Made by a program: the position numbers and the translations under genes. Positions 45,173-58,981 of a stretch of DNA of 64,000 nt are shown here, piece by piece. The notes beneath the pieces are model-generated. The model saw nothing but the letters and a program-made list of their open reading frames with translations. It was not told where the DNA came from and searched no databases. Numbering within the stretch: the stretch's first letter is position 1; each line of letters opens with the position of its first letter. The DNA is from Bugula neritina (Eukaryota; Bryozoa; Gymnolaemata; Cheilostomatida; Bugulidae), in NCBI GenBank assembly GCA_964035545.1, contig OZ037768.1:10992741-11056740 (forward strand), in the 5' to 3' direction.

Positions 45173-48100
45173 TTACTTAGGAGATCGTGAGAAGATGCAG
45201 TGAGAGGAGGCGACAGAGTTGAGTCCGCTATCACACAGGGCAACATACAGAGAACCAAAGCTACATTTCGAAGGAAATCTCTCTTTCCACTTGAGTAGCA
45301 TTTGATATGAGCACTCTCTCATGTCCTTGTAGGCATATTCTACCTGCTTCAAGTCTTCTTCGGGCACACTCAGGTTTCTTCCTAGTGACTTCCATTGCTG
45401 GTTTATAAACTGTGAGATTTTCCATAGTTCACTTGTGCCAAGTGGCTGCAATACATCAATACAATAGTTCAAAGCAATAAACACTACTTGAGAAAGTGAA
45501 ATATGCATATACACCATAAGTATAGGAATTCCAACAGTAAATATTATTGGCATTCTAGTGTAGCCAAAGCAATGTTAGTCTTAAAATATATATTATATTT
45601 CTAAAACTTTAATTCCTAGAAGAGTTATGAAGCACCCTAATATCTAGAAACATAAAATGAAGATGTTTGTTAATTGCTAGATGAAATGAAGTCACAAAGC
45701 TTTTCTTCATATTAAAAGTAAAAAAATAAATGTTGATGGAAGTAACCACAAATAAACTCTGGTAAAGTAATATTCACCTGCTTGGAGTTCCTGTGCATTT
45801 GATCTTCATGGTATGATGAATAGCTAGAGGCAGCACTCTCGGACATATCAGATCGCTGTCGCTTTTTGTTTGTAGCTCCAGTAAAATTACCGCCAGGGTA
45901 TGTTCTCTTCTTTCTGGAAGGTGTGCTTGATTGGCTAGGACCTGTTAATAGCATGCCACAGTCATCATATATCATATTATTACACTCTAATTAGCTGATT
46001 TGATATAAGTGGCTCAGGCTAGAGGTTTTCAGCGTATGCGAGTTTAACCCTGGGTCATTTAAACTCACTAATGCAAAATCCTATCTAAACTTCTCACATC
46101 AGAAAACATGAGATCACTTCGACCACATTCTATTTCAATTAGAGCCGTATCTCATATTGGTGCATATTTTACCAGCTGATGTGTCGCTGTCTTCTTCACT
46201 AGTACTTCTAAACCCGCTGCCAGATGGGAATTTCTTGTACCCGACAGCATCTGTAGACGATGAGTCACCACCTATCCTGAACCCCCTTCCGACAGCGTAT
46301 AGAGCTTGCACAAACTCGTCAGGTGTACCTAAAGAAGTCCAGACTAGAATGTCACTTACAAATCAGCACAATAACAGTAGACATGAAATAATTTTACAGA
46401 AATAGTGAGAGATATCTGGCGGCTGCCAGTACTGAAAATCAAGAGAACAAATGAACAGTTGCTATTTCAGTTTTTATTGGTTGGTTTTTGTTGTATTGGA
46501 TGTAGCCCCTACTGGTTACAATGCTGATAAAATAACAATTTCTATAAAATATTGTCTACAAACAATATTCAACAAAGGTTTTAGTACTAAATAATATTTT
46601 GTGTTCTTAACCATCAACAGCTGGGTCCAAGTCACGCAAGTCAAGCTAATGGCTAATCAAACCAAGTTAAGCAATGTTAACTCAGTTAAGCCAGTTTGAA
46701 CTGATTTACAAGTTTTTAAAAAATTCAATTTACATATATTTAGCAAAATTGGGTACTAAATAGCACCCGTTGGGCAGTTCAAATGAAAAAATTTCTTACC
46801 TTGATTTCAATTACTTGAGATTTATATTTATCTATAATCAAAAAATTTTACTAGAACAACTCCCTCTCATACCAATACATTACAATAGCAGTTATTATTT
46901 AACAGTGCTAACTAAAAGTGTAAGTAGTAGCTAGTAACTACTAACTAGTAACCATAACTAGTTGTTTGACTCATCTAATCCAGTATTTCTAATTAAACGT
47001 GTATTTAATCATTAGGATATATAAAAAATCATCACTACATTTATATTTGTTTATAGTGTAGATTATCGAAAGTAAATTATGTATTTCAGATTTCTATTTT
47101 ACCAACTTTCAGATCATTCTCTAAGTCATTTAACTAGCAAGCTAAACTTCAGCAAGTATTTGAGACGTAGTAATTTGAACCCAGCGTTTAGTTCCCATAA
47201 ATACTTTTATTAATAATAACATGCCTTATTGCCACTATCATTATGTTTTTCCAAAATCATAAGACCTACAACTGTGTACAGATGGCTACACCTACTATTA
47301 ATAACTAGTAGACCAAGTCCTTGCCTAAACTTTTTGAAAATTTATTTAGTTAAGCATAAAAGTGCCAAATTTAGCTGTGCCATAATACAGCCATATAACG
47401 TACCTCCTCTGGCTTGAAATGCTCCCATTATAAGAGCAAATGGATCACTGGTTGAACTTAATCGATTTCGAATTTCATGTTTTGTAAAGCCGAGGTGTTT
47501 AGCAAATTCTTTCCAATTTTCATCTGTGGTGATGCCAAGCATACCTTAGCAAATAAATTACAACCATTGTAAAACCATCTTACTGAAATGCAACATATAA
47601 CCTGGCTTACACGTTATGTTTTATTGGAATATTTGGCTTCAAGTTGATTACACTAAATCAAAAATTATAAACTCAAATTGCTTCATGAAGTAATGCCGTG
47701 AGGTAGAAATTTTCAACTAGTAAAATGAAACTATAAATGTTCAACTGAAATACCAGAATTTAAACAGTAGAGCATATAATTACGCAAGTTGAAGAAGGGA
47801 ACTAGTGTATCTCTGAAGGAAATACTAGTGTCATACTAAGATTAGGGGGCTGACCTTGTGGTAAAGTATAAACTTACTGGCTAATTCCCGCGTAGCCATT
47901 AATGACCAACCATCTGTATTGTCAAACTGAAATTCTCCTTCATTGCCACACTTGGTCAAGTTAAACTCAAAGATATTCTCATTGAAACCTGACGCTTTTC
48001 TTTCCACAATACATTTACCAAACACTCCTTTCTTGACTGGCTCACCCTAAAGAATCGTAAAGAAGAAAACTTGTACAACAACAAAATTAAATCTAGTTTC

Positions 48101-51100
48101 AATTAGTAGGCAATGAAAAATTGAGAGGCTAGCAATTGTTTAACCAGCATTGCAGCTGCAACTGCAGTTAGAGTGGCATAATGTTGATCCAACTTCAGAC
48201 CCAATCAATAAAAAATATTGGCTTGGCAAACTTTCATCAAGATGAAAGTTTTCTTTGCTTTCTATTGTTACACAGTCGGTTATGAGATCTAAATTCTTAC
48301 ATTAACTTTCCAAAATTGTCATTCCAACTTCACACAACTATTATGAAACCTTAACATAAACTAACAAGTGTTAACTTAAAAAACAGCTTAGCCTATAGCA
48401 TTTGACTAATAAAGCCTCAGCATCGTCATTACACACTAAAACGTCTGTCATTTTATTTTATACAAGCTCTTTTCTAACGGAAGAATTTCACATGAACTAA
48501 CTTGTAACATGATATAAGATAATATTTTATATTATAGTACAAAGTAGTCAAACCATAACAATAATGTGCAGCGTAACACAACCCTATTGTAGGCCAACAG
48601 AGCTTCCATTAGCATGTTTATCGGTTAGTTTTATCTGCGTATTACCATAAATTTAAAACCATTCAAATATTTCTAAAATGAACTTTTTGAGATGTAAACT
48701 AGAAAATGAATAACACAAATCTCACATCTCTGATTACCTTATAAACACAAGCAAACTGCTTTTCAAACTCCAAACCATGAAAATCAGATTCTTCTTTGAG
48801 AAGTTGTGCACTCTCACCATGAAGAGTGTCGGCCTCGAAATCATTGGATACCAGTTTTATTACTATAGCTCCTGAAACCACAGACACATATACACTTTGT
48901 ACTGGTTGTGAACATTTCATATGCATGAAAATCTGGGCTTAAATATCATTTTAATACAAAAAACTCAGGCAGGTTGATAGTCACCCATGAGAACCTCTGA
49001 TGGAAAGAGTTATTTAAAGTGAGCTACGGACTTATTTATATGTGGCACAGGATATATCGATATTTTACATTTATAAAGTTCTGCTAAACTGAGGAGTTGT
49101 ACTGTCAATCCTTGTATAAAACCTCCAATTAATGCTTTACTTGTTGCATGTTTATAGTTTAAATTTGTTCCTAATTGTTCCCATTGTTTGATGAGCCAAC
49201 CGTAAACAAGCTGGTAACCTAGCAACTGCTTGCACTCTTGTAAACAAAGTCAATAAGCGTGTCTACTCCTATGACAGTATTCTAACAATTTCAATAGTAG
49301 CACACATACACTAAAAGCATTATGAAAGTTTCCAGCATTCATCAGATATTTAAAATACATTTATACTGTATTCCTTGCTTCAGCAACAACTACTGATTAA
49401 TCCAGCTGTGACTCTCATGTAGTAAAGCAAAACAAGTCAAGTTTTCTTCAAAAAACATTTACATTTAATAAAAAGCCGATGTTTACTTCAAAAAAACCTT
49501 GAAAAATTGTAAAACAAAACAAACAGTCATAATAAGTTAACACGGACTGACCTGGTCTAACAAACTTTGGCTTTAAACTCCCACCAACTCTATGTTTATA
49601 GTTTCCTACTTCAGGCAGTTTTTTGTCACTGCGATAACATATTATCTGCATTGACAAGATAAAAGCATTAGCTTGCATATTAATTACATTACCACTATTG
49701 CAACTATTGCAATACAGCATTGGAACTGAACACTTGAGTAACATTAATAATTGCACACATTTGCCAACTATATATTGTACACCATGTAAAAACAGATACT
49801 TTGACAGGACAAATTTCAGGCTATCAAAAAACTAGATGGTTCCTTAAAACCCAAAGTGGAAGTAAGAGTGAAATTAGTTGAGACAATATGAGCTTAACTT
49901 TACCTTAACTCACAAGTACTAAACCAATGGTTTAAACTAGAAACATACTTGTCATTATGATACTACTATGTAGGTAGAAATCAGAGCTTCAACGAGTTAG
50001 ATTCATTTTTGTAGACAGAACTAAAGTTCTTAGCATGGCTACATAATATAACTGTGTTTATGGCTGTATATTACTCCAATTAAGTTTTTAATTTTGTTAT
50101 CAACATCACAAATATTAAAACAAGAAAATAAAATTAAGTTAACAAAAGCACTAAAAAGCGAATTAACAAAAACTGATGTCTAACCTCAAGGCCAAAGCTT
50201 CGAGTATCTGCTGTTTCATCCATCATAGCTGTACACATCATTGCAAACCGGATATAAGGATAGAAATATGACACGCCTACTTTAGCACCATGCATAGTGG
50301 ATGAAAGTATATCCCACACGGCTTTATACCATGAAAAATGTCTCACAGGAAATACAATGACACGTGTTCCGTCACTTTCTTGTTTCACTTGATATTCTAC
50401 CAGACAAGGCTGCCACGTTATTGGCTCATCTTCTCCCGTAGGAGAATGATAGATTGTAAGAGAACGGCTAGGTTCAAGGTCAAATTTCCTGGTGATCTCG
50501 TCACAATCCGGTAGAGGTAGTTGTATAATCACATCTTTATTAAATTCCACGCCGTGTGGACCCAACATTATAATAGGGGTGGCTAATGCGTTCCCCTCTT
50601 TCTCTTGGCCAGTCTCAGCCTCAGGTACTGTAGGGTCGTCCGAGTAGAATACTTTGACTTTCGCTTCAAACTCATCGGCCAATGAGTGATCAGGGAAATG
50701 AACTTTGACACCTTTAACTTCCTTGAGCTCTAGTGTTGTAGGTTCACCGACTAAAACTGGTTTCACGAGTTCAGGATATGGGCAGGATACTATGGCTGTG
50801 TAGAGGCTGAAGTGCCAAGCCCTAATCATCACCTACAGAGAGATGACAAGTAATAACAATCTGCAGTCCTCACTCTGTCTCCATGCACTATTAGAGGTGT
50901 GAGCAACAAAAACCTTAGAGCAAAACTGGTGACTTCTAAGTGTAGGTAAGTGGATTCTGTAATGCAACTTGCAACTGAAATATACTGTGAAGACAGCCAC
51001 TATAAGATAAATATGCACAGAAGGGATTGATGAGTTTAAAAACTGCACAGAAACATTCTTCATCAAATTTAACTTTCAGAAACACCTTTGGCTATCAGTT

Positions 51101-53888
51101 TTGATTATGAAAGAATCATCAGCTGCTAAACAGCTGCTAAAAATTCTAGATTTGCTTAAAGTTTATATTTTTTTTCCAACCATACAAAATGGCTACTGCC
51201 TTTAAATGCAGCTAGAAACTGAAATTTTCAACCATAAAGTTTTGATTTGAGAATTCATCATCATTCAGGGTGGCAATTTTCACTGATTATTGATTCCTTT
51301 GAACTTGAGAGGGTGCAAAGAAACCAAATAACAGGCAAGGAAAGGTAAACTAGTACAACAGATAGCAGCCACATTTGGCGACATGCCAACTTAACAAGCC
51401 ACGAGGACAACTACTTGGTAGACAAATGATGGGCAACATAAATTCAATCTCTACAAACTTCATACAGTGTCATTACATACTATACCTACAGATAGGCGAC
51501 TGCACCAACTCCTAAAATTATGGAGAACAGGAAAAAGCTGCCTTTATATTAACACATCAATTCTGGTTTGTAACCCGTGAATTTCTAAGAAATTAAGGAG
51601 AAAATGAAATAATGCCTATCAGTGTCTCATTTATTGTTGCGAACCATGAATTCTTATTAAACCAAAAAGTACGAGTAAAATAACTTGAAACTTTAAATGT
51701 TGACAATAAATTAAATAGTTTACACCAGACCAGGATTACAGACCTTGCTCTCTTTAGCCATGTAGTGATAGTGAGACTTGGGTAGGGGTTGCCAGTCAGG
51801 AATTTCACCTTCTCTTGTATCACTGCACAGACAGACTATCTTCTCAGGGTCTTCAATGTGAGCCCCTAGTGGCAGGTAGATCAGAGCTGGCTCATCCTCG
51901 TAGAACTTAGCACCGTGAGGTCCGAGGGAAACCACCTACAACAAATATGGCATAACACACTTAGGCCTACTGTGTTTATAGCTCATTGTCTTAATATGAT
52001 AATAACAGGCACATTCGTTTGTGTAATTGTATCACAAGTCATATTCTCAAAAATAACACAGTATTGGAGCAACTTTTTTGTAAATGTGGTTTCAGCTTAG
52101 GAACAGGAAGTAATTTAACACCTTTATTATTATTCAACTTTAAAAATAACAACTTTATGTCATTCAATAACTCAACAACTGTTATAGCAAACTATTACTA
52201 TTATGAACATAGAGTATTAATCTTAAAAAACAAAAACCTTAACATAAATTCCTCCCCTTTGACACTCAGCTGCACCTGAAGGAACGGAGGCTATGAGTGA
52301 ATAACTCTCACCTGACTGGCGTGCATGGCGGTTCTCTCGGATAGAACTGGCGTGTAATACAGATCCTCAACAACATTCAGAGTAAACTCGTCAGGTGTGT
52401 ATGCATTCATGTTATTACCAGGAATAAGAGCAGTAACTTTCTTGTACTTCAACATCCGAGAACGGTCTGGTAGCGTTTTACCAAACCTAAAATAAAATAT
52501 CATCAGTCCATTTTTACAAGCTCTATAGTATGTATAAAAAGTACTGTGCATGAATACATTTAAAAGGTGGAAGAAAGCATAATAGCTGCGAATACATCCA
52601 GTGTTTGTGTATTCGTGGTGTTATGCTGGTATTTCAACAATCTGAATCAACTAGCAGAGTGTGAGGCAACTTTCAGTTAAAATTCCGTTAATCCAAATAT
52701 CAAAGTATTTAAAGGCTGTTGGAGTCAAAGTTCATCTCTTCTATTTTTCAAAACGCTTTCCTCTCAAAACTGCAAACCCAAACACCAAATTTACTTCCAT
52801 CAGCTTTATAGATGTCCTAATTTTGGTTTCCAAGCCCAAAATCTCGGCATACATTGAATTGTGAGACTAAAAATAAAACATGGAAGAAGAAGGTTCATTC
52901 GACTAACTCTGACCTTTCAAAGTAGCTGTCATCTTCATCAGAGTCCGTGCTGACGTGCCTCAGAGTGCTGCCCTCCTCCAAGTAAGCAGAGCTGTCGTCT
53001 GAACCAACCGACAGCTCGCTGTCGCTGTTGTAATCGCCGTGACAACTAGAAGAGTCAGTCCAGCCATTGCTGGAGAGGCAGCCAACCGCCTCACCCTCTC
53101 CATTCGCTGAAGCAGAACCTGAACACGTGCATGTGCCGTAATCACTAGTCACAGACCTTCTCACTGATACACTCGAAGGTTTACTCTCATTATTGGTCTG
53201 AGTTTCACTAATCTAGAAAATTATAGAGACAATCATAGGAAAGGACGCGGTGACATAACTGCTCATGTACTGCACCAAAAGTCTTCAAGCTATATGATTT
53301 GAAGCAAAGTTCATAACAACCATTAGAGCTTTCACAGAGAATAAGGCTAGATTTTTGTGGACAAATTCTTCATGAAAATATTTTCAATTGTTAATTTATT
53401 ATTTTTAATGGTTAATTTTCCTAGAAAATTGTAGCATTCAGGGGTTGCTGTTGAACAGCAGAGGTGTCCTTATACCTTATGAAATGAGAATTGTATAGAG
53501 ACATTGATTACTGAGCCACCACAAAGTCCCACAGCTCAAGGGCCAAGCGAAAGAAATATTCAGATAATGACTCTACTCTTTTTTCCTTGGTACTATGGAT
53601 GGTTGACACACATACTATAACTTTATCAGCTTCAAAAACTATTTGGGCTCATCATTCATAACAGAATAAAAACTGAGTTGAGCCTTGCTGCAAATCATCA
53701 ACAACATCTAATAGTCCTTGTAACGTAGAACTAATTTCAACTACAACAAACGCTGAAGAGGAAAAAGCAAAATTTGCAACAACTTACTTGCAGGGATCTC
53801 ATGAACCGATCTATGGTGCACATCTGGCACTTTCTCCACTCACTGTTAGCTCGGGATATAACACAATCTTTCTTCAGCATTGACGATC
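45173..53888 (-). CDS. PIDD-like ZU5-ZU5-UPA protein with two death-fold segments
   Basis: PIDD1, UNC5 and ankyrins share ZU5-UPA-Death modules; PIDD cuts itself at two His-Phe-Ser sites and scaffolds caspase-2 or NF-kB signalling. Exons: 53888-53788 (ATG 53880), 53212-52914, 52486-52312, 51935-51744, 50832-50185, 49645-49552, 48871-48738, 48046-47878, 47544-47404, 46328-46173, 45941-45778, 45445-45173 (TAA); 2538 nt from the ATG, 845 aa, in phase. Order: acidic Ser-rich linker (32-130, SDSELSVGSDDSS), ZU5-1 (about 140-255, SLGPHGAKF), HFS at 260-262, ZU5-2 (about 290-415, MLGPHGVEFNKD), HFS at 418-420 in RHFSWYKAVWD, UPA-like part (about 421-560), death fold 1 (about 600-670), bipartite basic stretch RKKR-x14-KKRQR (near 712-733), death fold 2 (756-845). 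No LRRs are seen. A 5' exon at 54879-54747 fits the phase and may supply the true start. It could instead be an UNC5CL-like protein. Confidence 0.8.
46329..47403. other. Intron of the PIDD-like gene
   Basis: 1.07 kb AT-rich intron within the region coding for death fold 1. Nothing recognisable. Confidence 0.6.
48980..49055 (-). mobile_element. SINE tail fragment
   Basis: CCATGAGAACCTCTGATGGA, followed by GTGAGCTACGGACTTATTTA, matches the tail of the window's SINE family (compare 29930-30000). It lies in an intron of the PIDD-like gene. Confidence 0.5.
49646..51743. other. Introns flanking the large ZU5 exon
   Basis: The introns 49646-50184 and 50833-51743 around exon 50832-50185 are AT-rich, with no coding or repeat signal. 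Confidence 0.55.
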
Positions 53889-54746
53889 CTAGAATAAAAA
53901 GACAGCCCCTATAACTAATAGTCTGCAGCTTGCTGGAGCCTAAGAAATGGCCAATCACGCCTGTCATGTTAGGCAACCAGTCACCAAGGTGATATTGTGA
54001 GTAAATAAAACAAAGCACAGGATTATAACCACTTCTTAATAGTAATAGTAAATTAAGTTATGAGTAGTAACTCGTTAACAATGCCAGTATGAGGAATATG
54101 CATATTTTTGCTTGGCTTGGAATTCTAATTTCTAATTTGACATTCGGGTCTATAACATGGATGCCGCATTTCACAGGCTAAAAGTGTGTATCTACTAAAT
54201 TGAATGCTACTGAAGAGCTTGCAATTCTTTAACTTTCAGAATTACTGCCAGGTACACAACACCGACATTATGTTATAAATATTTACTGATATCTTAAAAC
54301 CCAACTCATATTGTAATATTATCTACAACTAATGAAATTAATAACTTAATTATTGAAAAATTGTTTTAAACTTTAATATTGGTAAAAAAATTGTTAGCAG
54401 CTATTACTGAGTAAAATACTCCTTTGAATTCATTCATTGCCTTCATGACCGGGTGAGAGCAAAAACTCCCAGTTCATCAGTGACACCTATTGGTGTTTTT
54501 AAGCTAATGAACCAGCTATTAAACACTTAGCAAATAAACTATCAGCTACTCGACATGATGTAAAGTAATCTTTTTTTTGCATAATATTACGTTATTCCTA
54601 CTATTTGAAACAATACTTCAAGGGCTCATTCTATAGTAACTAATCATTTTGTTAGGGTTGAGGCTCAGCGTTCATGTGCCAGAATACTGGTAGCTAATAA
54701 CTTCTACATTGCATAAACATTATAATAATTTCATTAGACTACTGAC

Positions 54747-54879
54747 TATAATGGGCAGAGGGGCTGAAGAAAGTGGGGAGACGAGAACCAGCAGTTGCAG
54801 TTTGATAGCACGAACAAAGCAGCAGTATAAAATAAAAGTTTCTACTCTCCACTTTGGATGAGCTCATAAGAAGGGCCAT
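54747..54879 (-). CDS. Candidate 5' coding exon of the PIDD-like gene
   Basis: An ATG-initiated minus-strand frame of 44 codons ends at a GTCAGT donor in the exact phase needed to join exon 53888-53788. GTCAGT donors are used elsewhere in this window (49552, 36202, 41376). The peptide has a hydrophobic stretch (FYFILLLCSCYQTATA) after a short polar N-terminus, as in a signal peptide. It adds 47 residues before Met 53880, for a total of 892 aa. A signal peptide is unexpected for a PIDD-like protein, so this stays tentative. With the acceptor CTTATGAG at about 54866 it could also be an internal exon after 55730-55615. Confidence 0.4.
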
Positions 54880-57800
54880 ATTAACATTAAATGAATGAAT
54901 TCAACACAACAGACATGTATGTTGAAAACGGTGTTGGTGCATTTAATGCAAAAAATTAGGCAAATAAAGGGAGTGAAAACAGTATTGACAGGAGCTGAAT
55001 TTCAGATTGATATAACAAACCATCTTCAATCATAAATTATATTTGGGGCAGTAAAAATATACACCCTCCAATAGGGTTCTTATTAAAAATTTTAGCACTA
55101 CAATGTCTTTTGTGTATAAACAACAAAAGCTAATATTCAACTGCAGCACTATTAATATTGTATAAATACTAGCTTGAAAACTAAGGGCTTATAAAAGTTA
55201 CATAACCCGGGACTTCTGGGGGCAATTATTAATTTTAGTTGATTAATGTCAATTCAATTTCAACTATAATTATGTCAATTGTAGAATAATGTCAGTGCTG
55301 GAATAACACTATTGGGTAAATGGTTATCAGTATAGTTGGTGTTGATGCTTCCATAATTGGTATTGATGGTTTAATTAGTTGTTAGCAACCACTAAACTAA
55401 CAGGTGGCCGATATTTGTAGGATATTTGTGGGGTATTTGTGAGATAAAGATAACTTTATAGTATACAGTTTATACTTTATATGATCTAAACTGGTCTTAT
55501 AATTTTATATTTTGCCCAGCATTTTGATTACTACAAATTGAGGTGAAAAACATTTTAATATAATGAATGTCTTATATTTTCAACTTAGTTTTAAAAAGAA
55601 GCATTTTGACATACCTTAAAAAATATCCGGTGGGACATTCTTCACAGAACTCGTGACGGTGGCAACTATTGTTGTATTGAATGTCAGTAAAAATCCTCAG
55701 GTAAATAATGGTGTAGCTGTCAATTAGATCCTAACAAAGCAGTATTATAAATCCCATCTTTTATGAGTGAATTCGTATATAATAGGGAAAGTAAATCCAG
55801 ATAAGTTTTTCAAACCAAGCCACTGCCTATAAAAGAAATAACTCATGAATATACCTTTTCAAATTAATCTACCTTCATCATTGTATTTAAAAAGACAATG
55901 TACAATAATAATTGGCATAGTAAGATGATAGCCATCTTAATATGTATAGTTAGTTATAATACAACTTATAATGTATAATATTAGATACAAGATTATAAGT
56001 GTTTTGTAATTAGCTAACTAATTAGCTGTAAAAGTAAAAACATATTTACATGTAAGTTGCAGTATTAATTTTACTATAGATAGTGATATAAGTTACTAGC
56101 TTCAAATATACAATTAGGACGAGATTAATATATACATAATATATAATACATAATAACTAATACTACTAGTAACAAGTAAGTTTGAGTAAAACCAAGACTG
56201 CAGGTTTGATAATCAGTATTTATAGTATCAGTTGTAACAATAGTAAAAAGCACCTATACTATTACATAGACTGACACTATTACTATTAGTCACATTGCAT
56301 ATTGATATATTATCTTATGGTGATACACTACTTATTACTGATTACAGACAAAAATTATACTGCATACACTCATACAGTATACCCTATAGTTATAGACATT
56401 GGGTGTGCTATATACAGTATGAGTCCAGTATGAGTATAGCTTAGTAATAGTTATACTTATACTTATAGGCTATAGCAATAGTTGAACTTAATTCAAATAA
56501 ATACAAGTATAATTTATTAATTATTATGAGCATATAATTATAATTATTATTTAAAATTAATTTCTTATAGTTATTGGTTATTAATGCTATTAGTATTAGT
56601 ATTACTACTAGTATAACTATGTTATAATAATAATTTATATTATTATTATCATTATGATTAGCATTATGCTAGCAATACTAATAGTAATAGTATTACTAGT
56701 ATTGTGTTAGTAACATTATTATTGAGTAGTAACTATTAGTATTAACTATTAGGATTATATATAATTATATAGTAATTTACTATATAAGTATATAGTAAAG
56801 CTAAAAGTATGTTTACTTTTACTTTTAAATAATCATATTCATAATATTAATATAATGGTAATCATAATCTAAATCAGTAAATGTACTTTTAGTTTTACAT
56901 ATAAACTTAAGTTAGTAAGCTAGACTTTTACTTCAAGTTTAAAGCAACACTAACTGAGTAACTGTAAGAGTTACTGTTAGACTTAGTGTTGGCGTTGCTA
57001 CTTTTTATTTAAATCATTATGATTATCAACTTTAAGTTTAAGGTTAAATTTAAGTTTAAGTTCGAGTTGAGTTACAATAAACTAATTACAGCGGTATTCC
57101 CTCACCTTGGAATCCCATAATAAACTGCTTTTCATTGGTGGTCAGTAATGAGATTAAAATCATGCACAATTACCATACACACAATGACATTGACTACAAC
57201 TACTAATAGTATTTCACATTTGTTATTGTATTTGTAAAGTCTATCATTGAATCGCCTATTAACAGCACCAGCGATGAATTTTAAACGGAAATGGCCAGAG
57301 TCATCTAATCATTGAAATATAACTAGTTGTATTTCAATGCATCATTCGATAATTATTCTGGATATGACCTGAAATGGAACTAGGAACGATTTTCTCACCC
57401 CCAATTCTTTATTATAGAGTTATCTTATCTAAATACTGGTAGAGCATAACTCTTATATAAAAAATCTGCGTAAATTTCCGGATTAGAAGTTATGTTACCA
57501 TGTTATTATTCTCATTAATAAATCAATAAATTGTTATCTACACAACAGGCATAGAATGCCATGTAGAAGCCACTAAACTTCTCTTTAGCTCTGATGAATA
57601 CATAACTCATCTTTAATTTTCATTTTACAAATCACATTGTAGCAAAAAATGTGCTCCATATAGTAATATTATATAGTTGTTGGGTCTTCAAACAAAGTTC
57701 CAAACAATTCCAATATGTTAATGGCTTTTTATAAGACTGTACTCTGTGTCTTTTTGTGCGTTCTTCCATTGAAAAGTTCTCTAAACCACCATATTATATA

Positions 57801-58981
57801 TAGACAACTTCCATTGCTAAGGCTAGCCGGTCAGTTTATCGATCAACCTCCTCTACTGCTCTATTCATCTAACTTTATGCAATGGTTTAGTCATTATAAG
57901 TGGTTGGTTTGACGGAACTATAACTTTATTACTCTCCTAACCAGATTTAAATATACTCTGCAAGATCGTAGAATCAAATAAAACACGTTGAACTAGAAGT
58001 GAGTCCTGCAAATGTGGGTATCTAACTTGTAAAATAACAGGCAGTAACACAGTCTGGCTGCTAAGCATATGCCAACGTTTAGTTGATTATACCTTAAATA
58101 TAGTTAATTTTATAACTTTTCTGTATATCTAGTTATATTATAATTTTTAATTGCTTTCTATTACAGTGTTTGTATTTGGCTATGTTATATAACATGGCTT
58201 ATTATAATTTTAGACTATATTTGTAACTAATAGTTTTATCATATTATAATATGGTAAAAAGTTATATTTATGCTGTACAGTAATCATGGGGGTCTATTTG
58301 TAATTTTGTCAAGTTCGAGAGACTTGCCCCTTAAAACCTATGCGGCATTTCATTAAAAAACCAACTGCTTAGACAAGATGATAAACACTGGTGCTTGTAC
58401 ATTAATATCTATTGTTGATAATTATTTTTACTATAATAAACAAAGTTAAAGAAATGGACTTAACAGCATCACTGAATGAGTGTAGTAATACAACTGCAAA
58501 CATCATAATTCATGTTGCTGTAAGTTTTGAAAGTTTTGAGTGCAGCTATTATAGAGCTACGACAGTGACTAAACCGATATCTGTATGTACAAGAAATATG
58601 CCTGTTTAATGAACCTTTAAAGAATTTTAAATAAAAATTACTGAATTTATTGAAGAAACAGTCTGAATAACATAATATAATGGTATAATTCAATAAACTT
58701 GCTGAATACACCAAGTACAGTACAAATTTTAGATCACTGTTTACAAAGGAAACGCATAAGCCAACCACAGTACACTTCTTATATGCTCTGTATTTGTATT
58801 GTAAAGAGTATATCGCTTAAACAATCTCTAGGGACTAAACATTCAAGTTTTCCCCTGGTAACATTTCTTTATCAAAAAAATACTATAAATTGAGTGACAG
58901 TAGCGGATGACGGGTAATCATCATTAGAACTAGTACACCATTGTAAGCTAGAATCTATAAGTACATGCAGTAGAAGTCAAT
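54880..58981. other. Gene-poor, repeat-rich interval
   Basis: About 4 kb. 56000-57070 is low-complexity (ATTAGTATTACTA and TTTAAGTTTAAG type runs). One plausible minus-strand exon stands at 55730-55615. The promoters of the tetraspanin gene (+) and the PIDD-like gene (-) must lie here. Nothing else is secure. Confidence 0.6.
55615..55730 (-). CDS. Possible isolated exon with a cysteine-rich motif
   Basis: It is bounded by a good acceptor (CTGCTTTGTTAG) and donor (AAG/GTATGT). One frame is open and reads NNSCHRHEFCEECPTGYFLR, a Cys-rich pattern like extracellular receptor modules. Its end phase does not fit exon 53888-53788 directly but would fit the alternative form of the exon at 54866-54747. 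It may be an upstream exon of the PIDD-like gene or chance. Confidence 0.3.

Noticed and set aside
57545-57600. Minus-strand stretch reading KEKFSGFYMAFYACC after an AG
   Set aside because: The donor is unclear and no in-phase neighbour exon could be found. It is too weak to list as an exon.
57715-57912. + strand frame with a signal-peptide-like start (MAFYKTVLCVFLCVLPL)
   Set aside because: It ends after 65 codons in low-complexity DNA, has no neighbouring exon, and its composition is typical of chance AT-rich frames.
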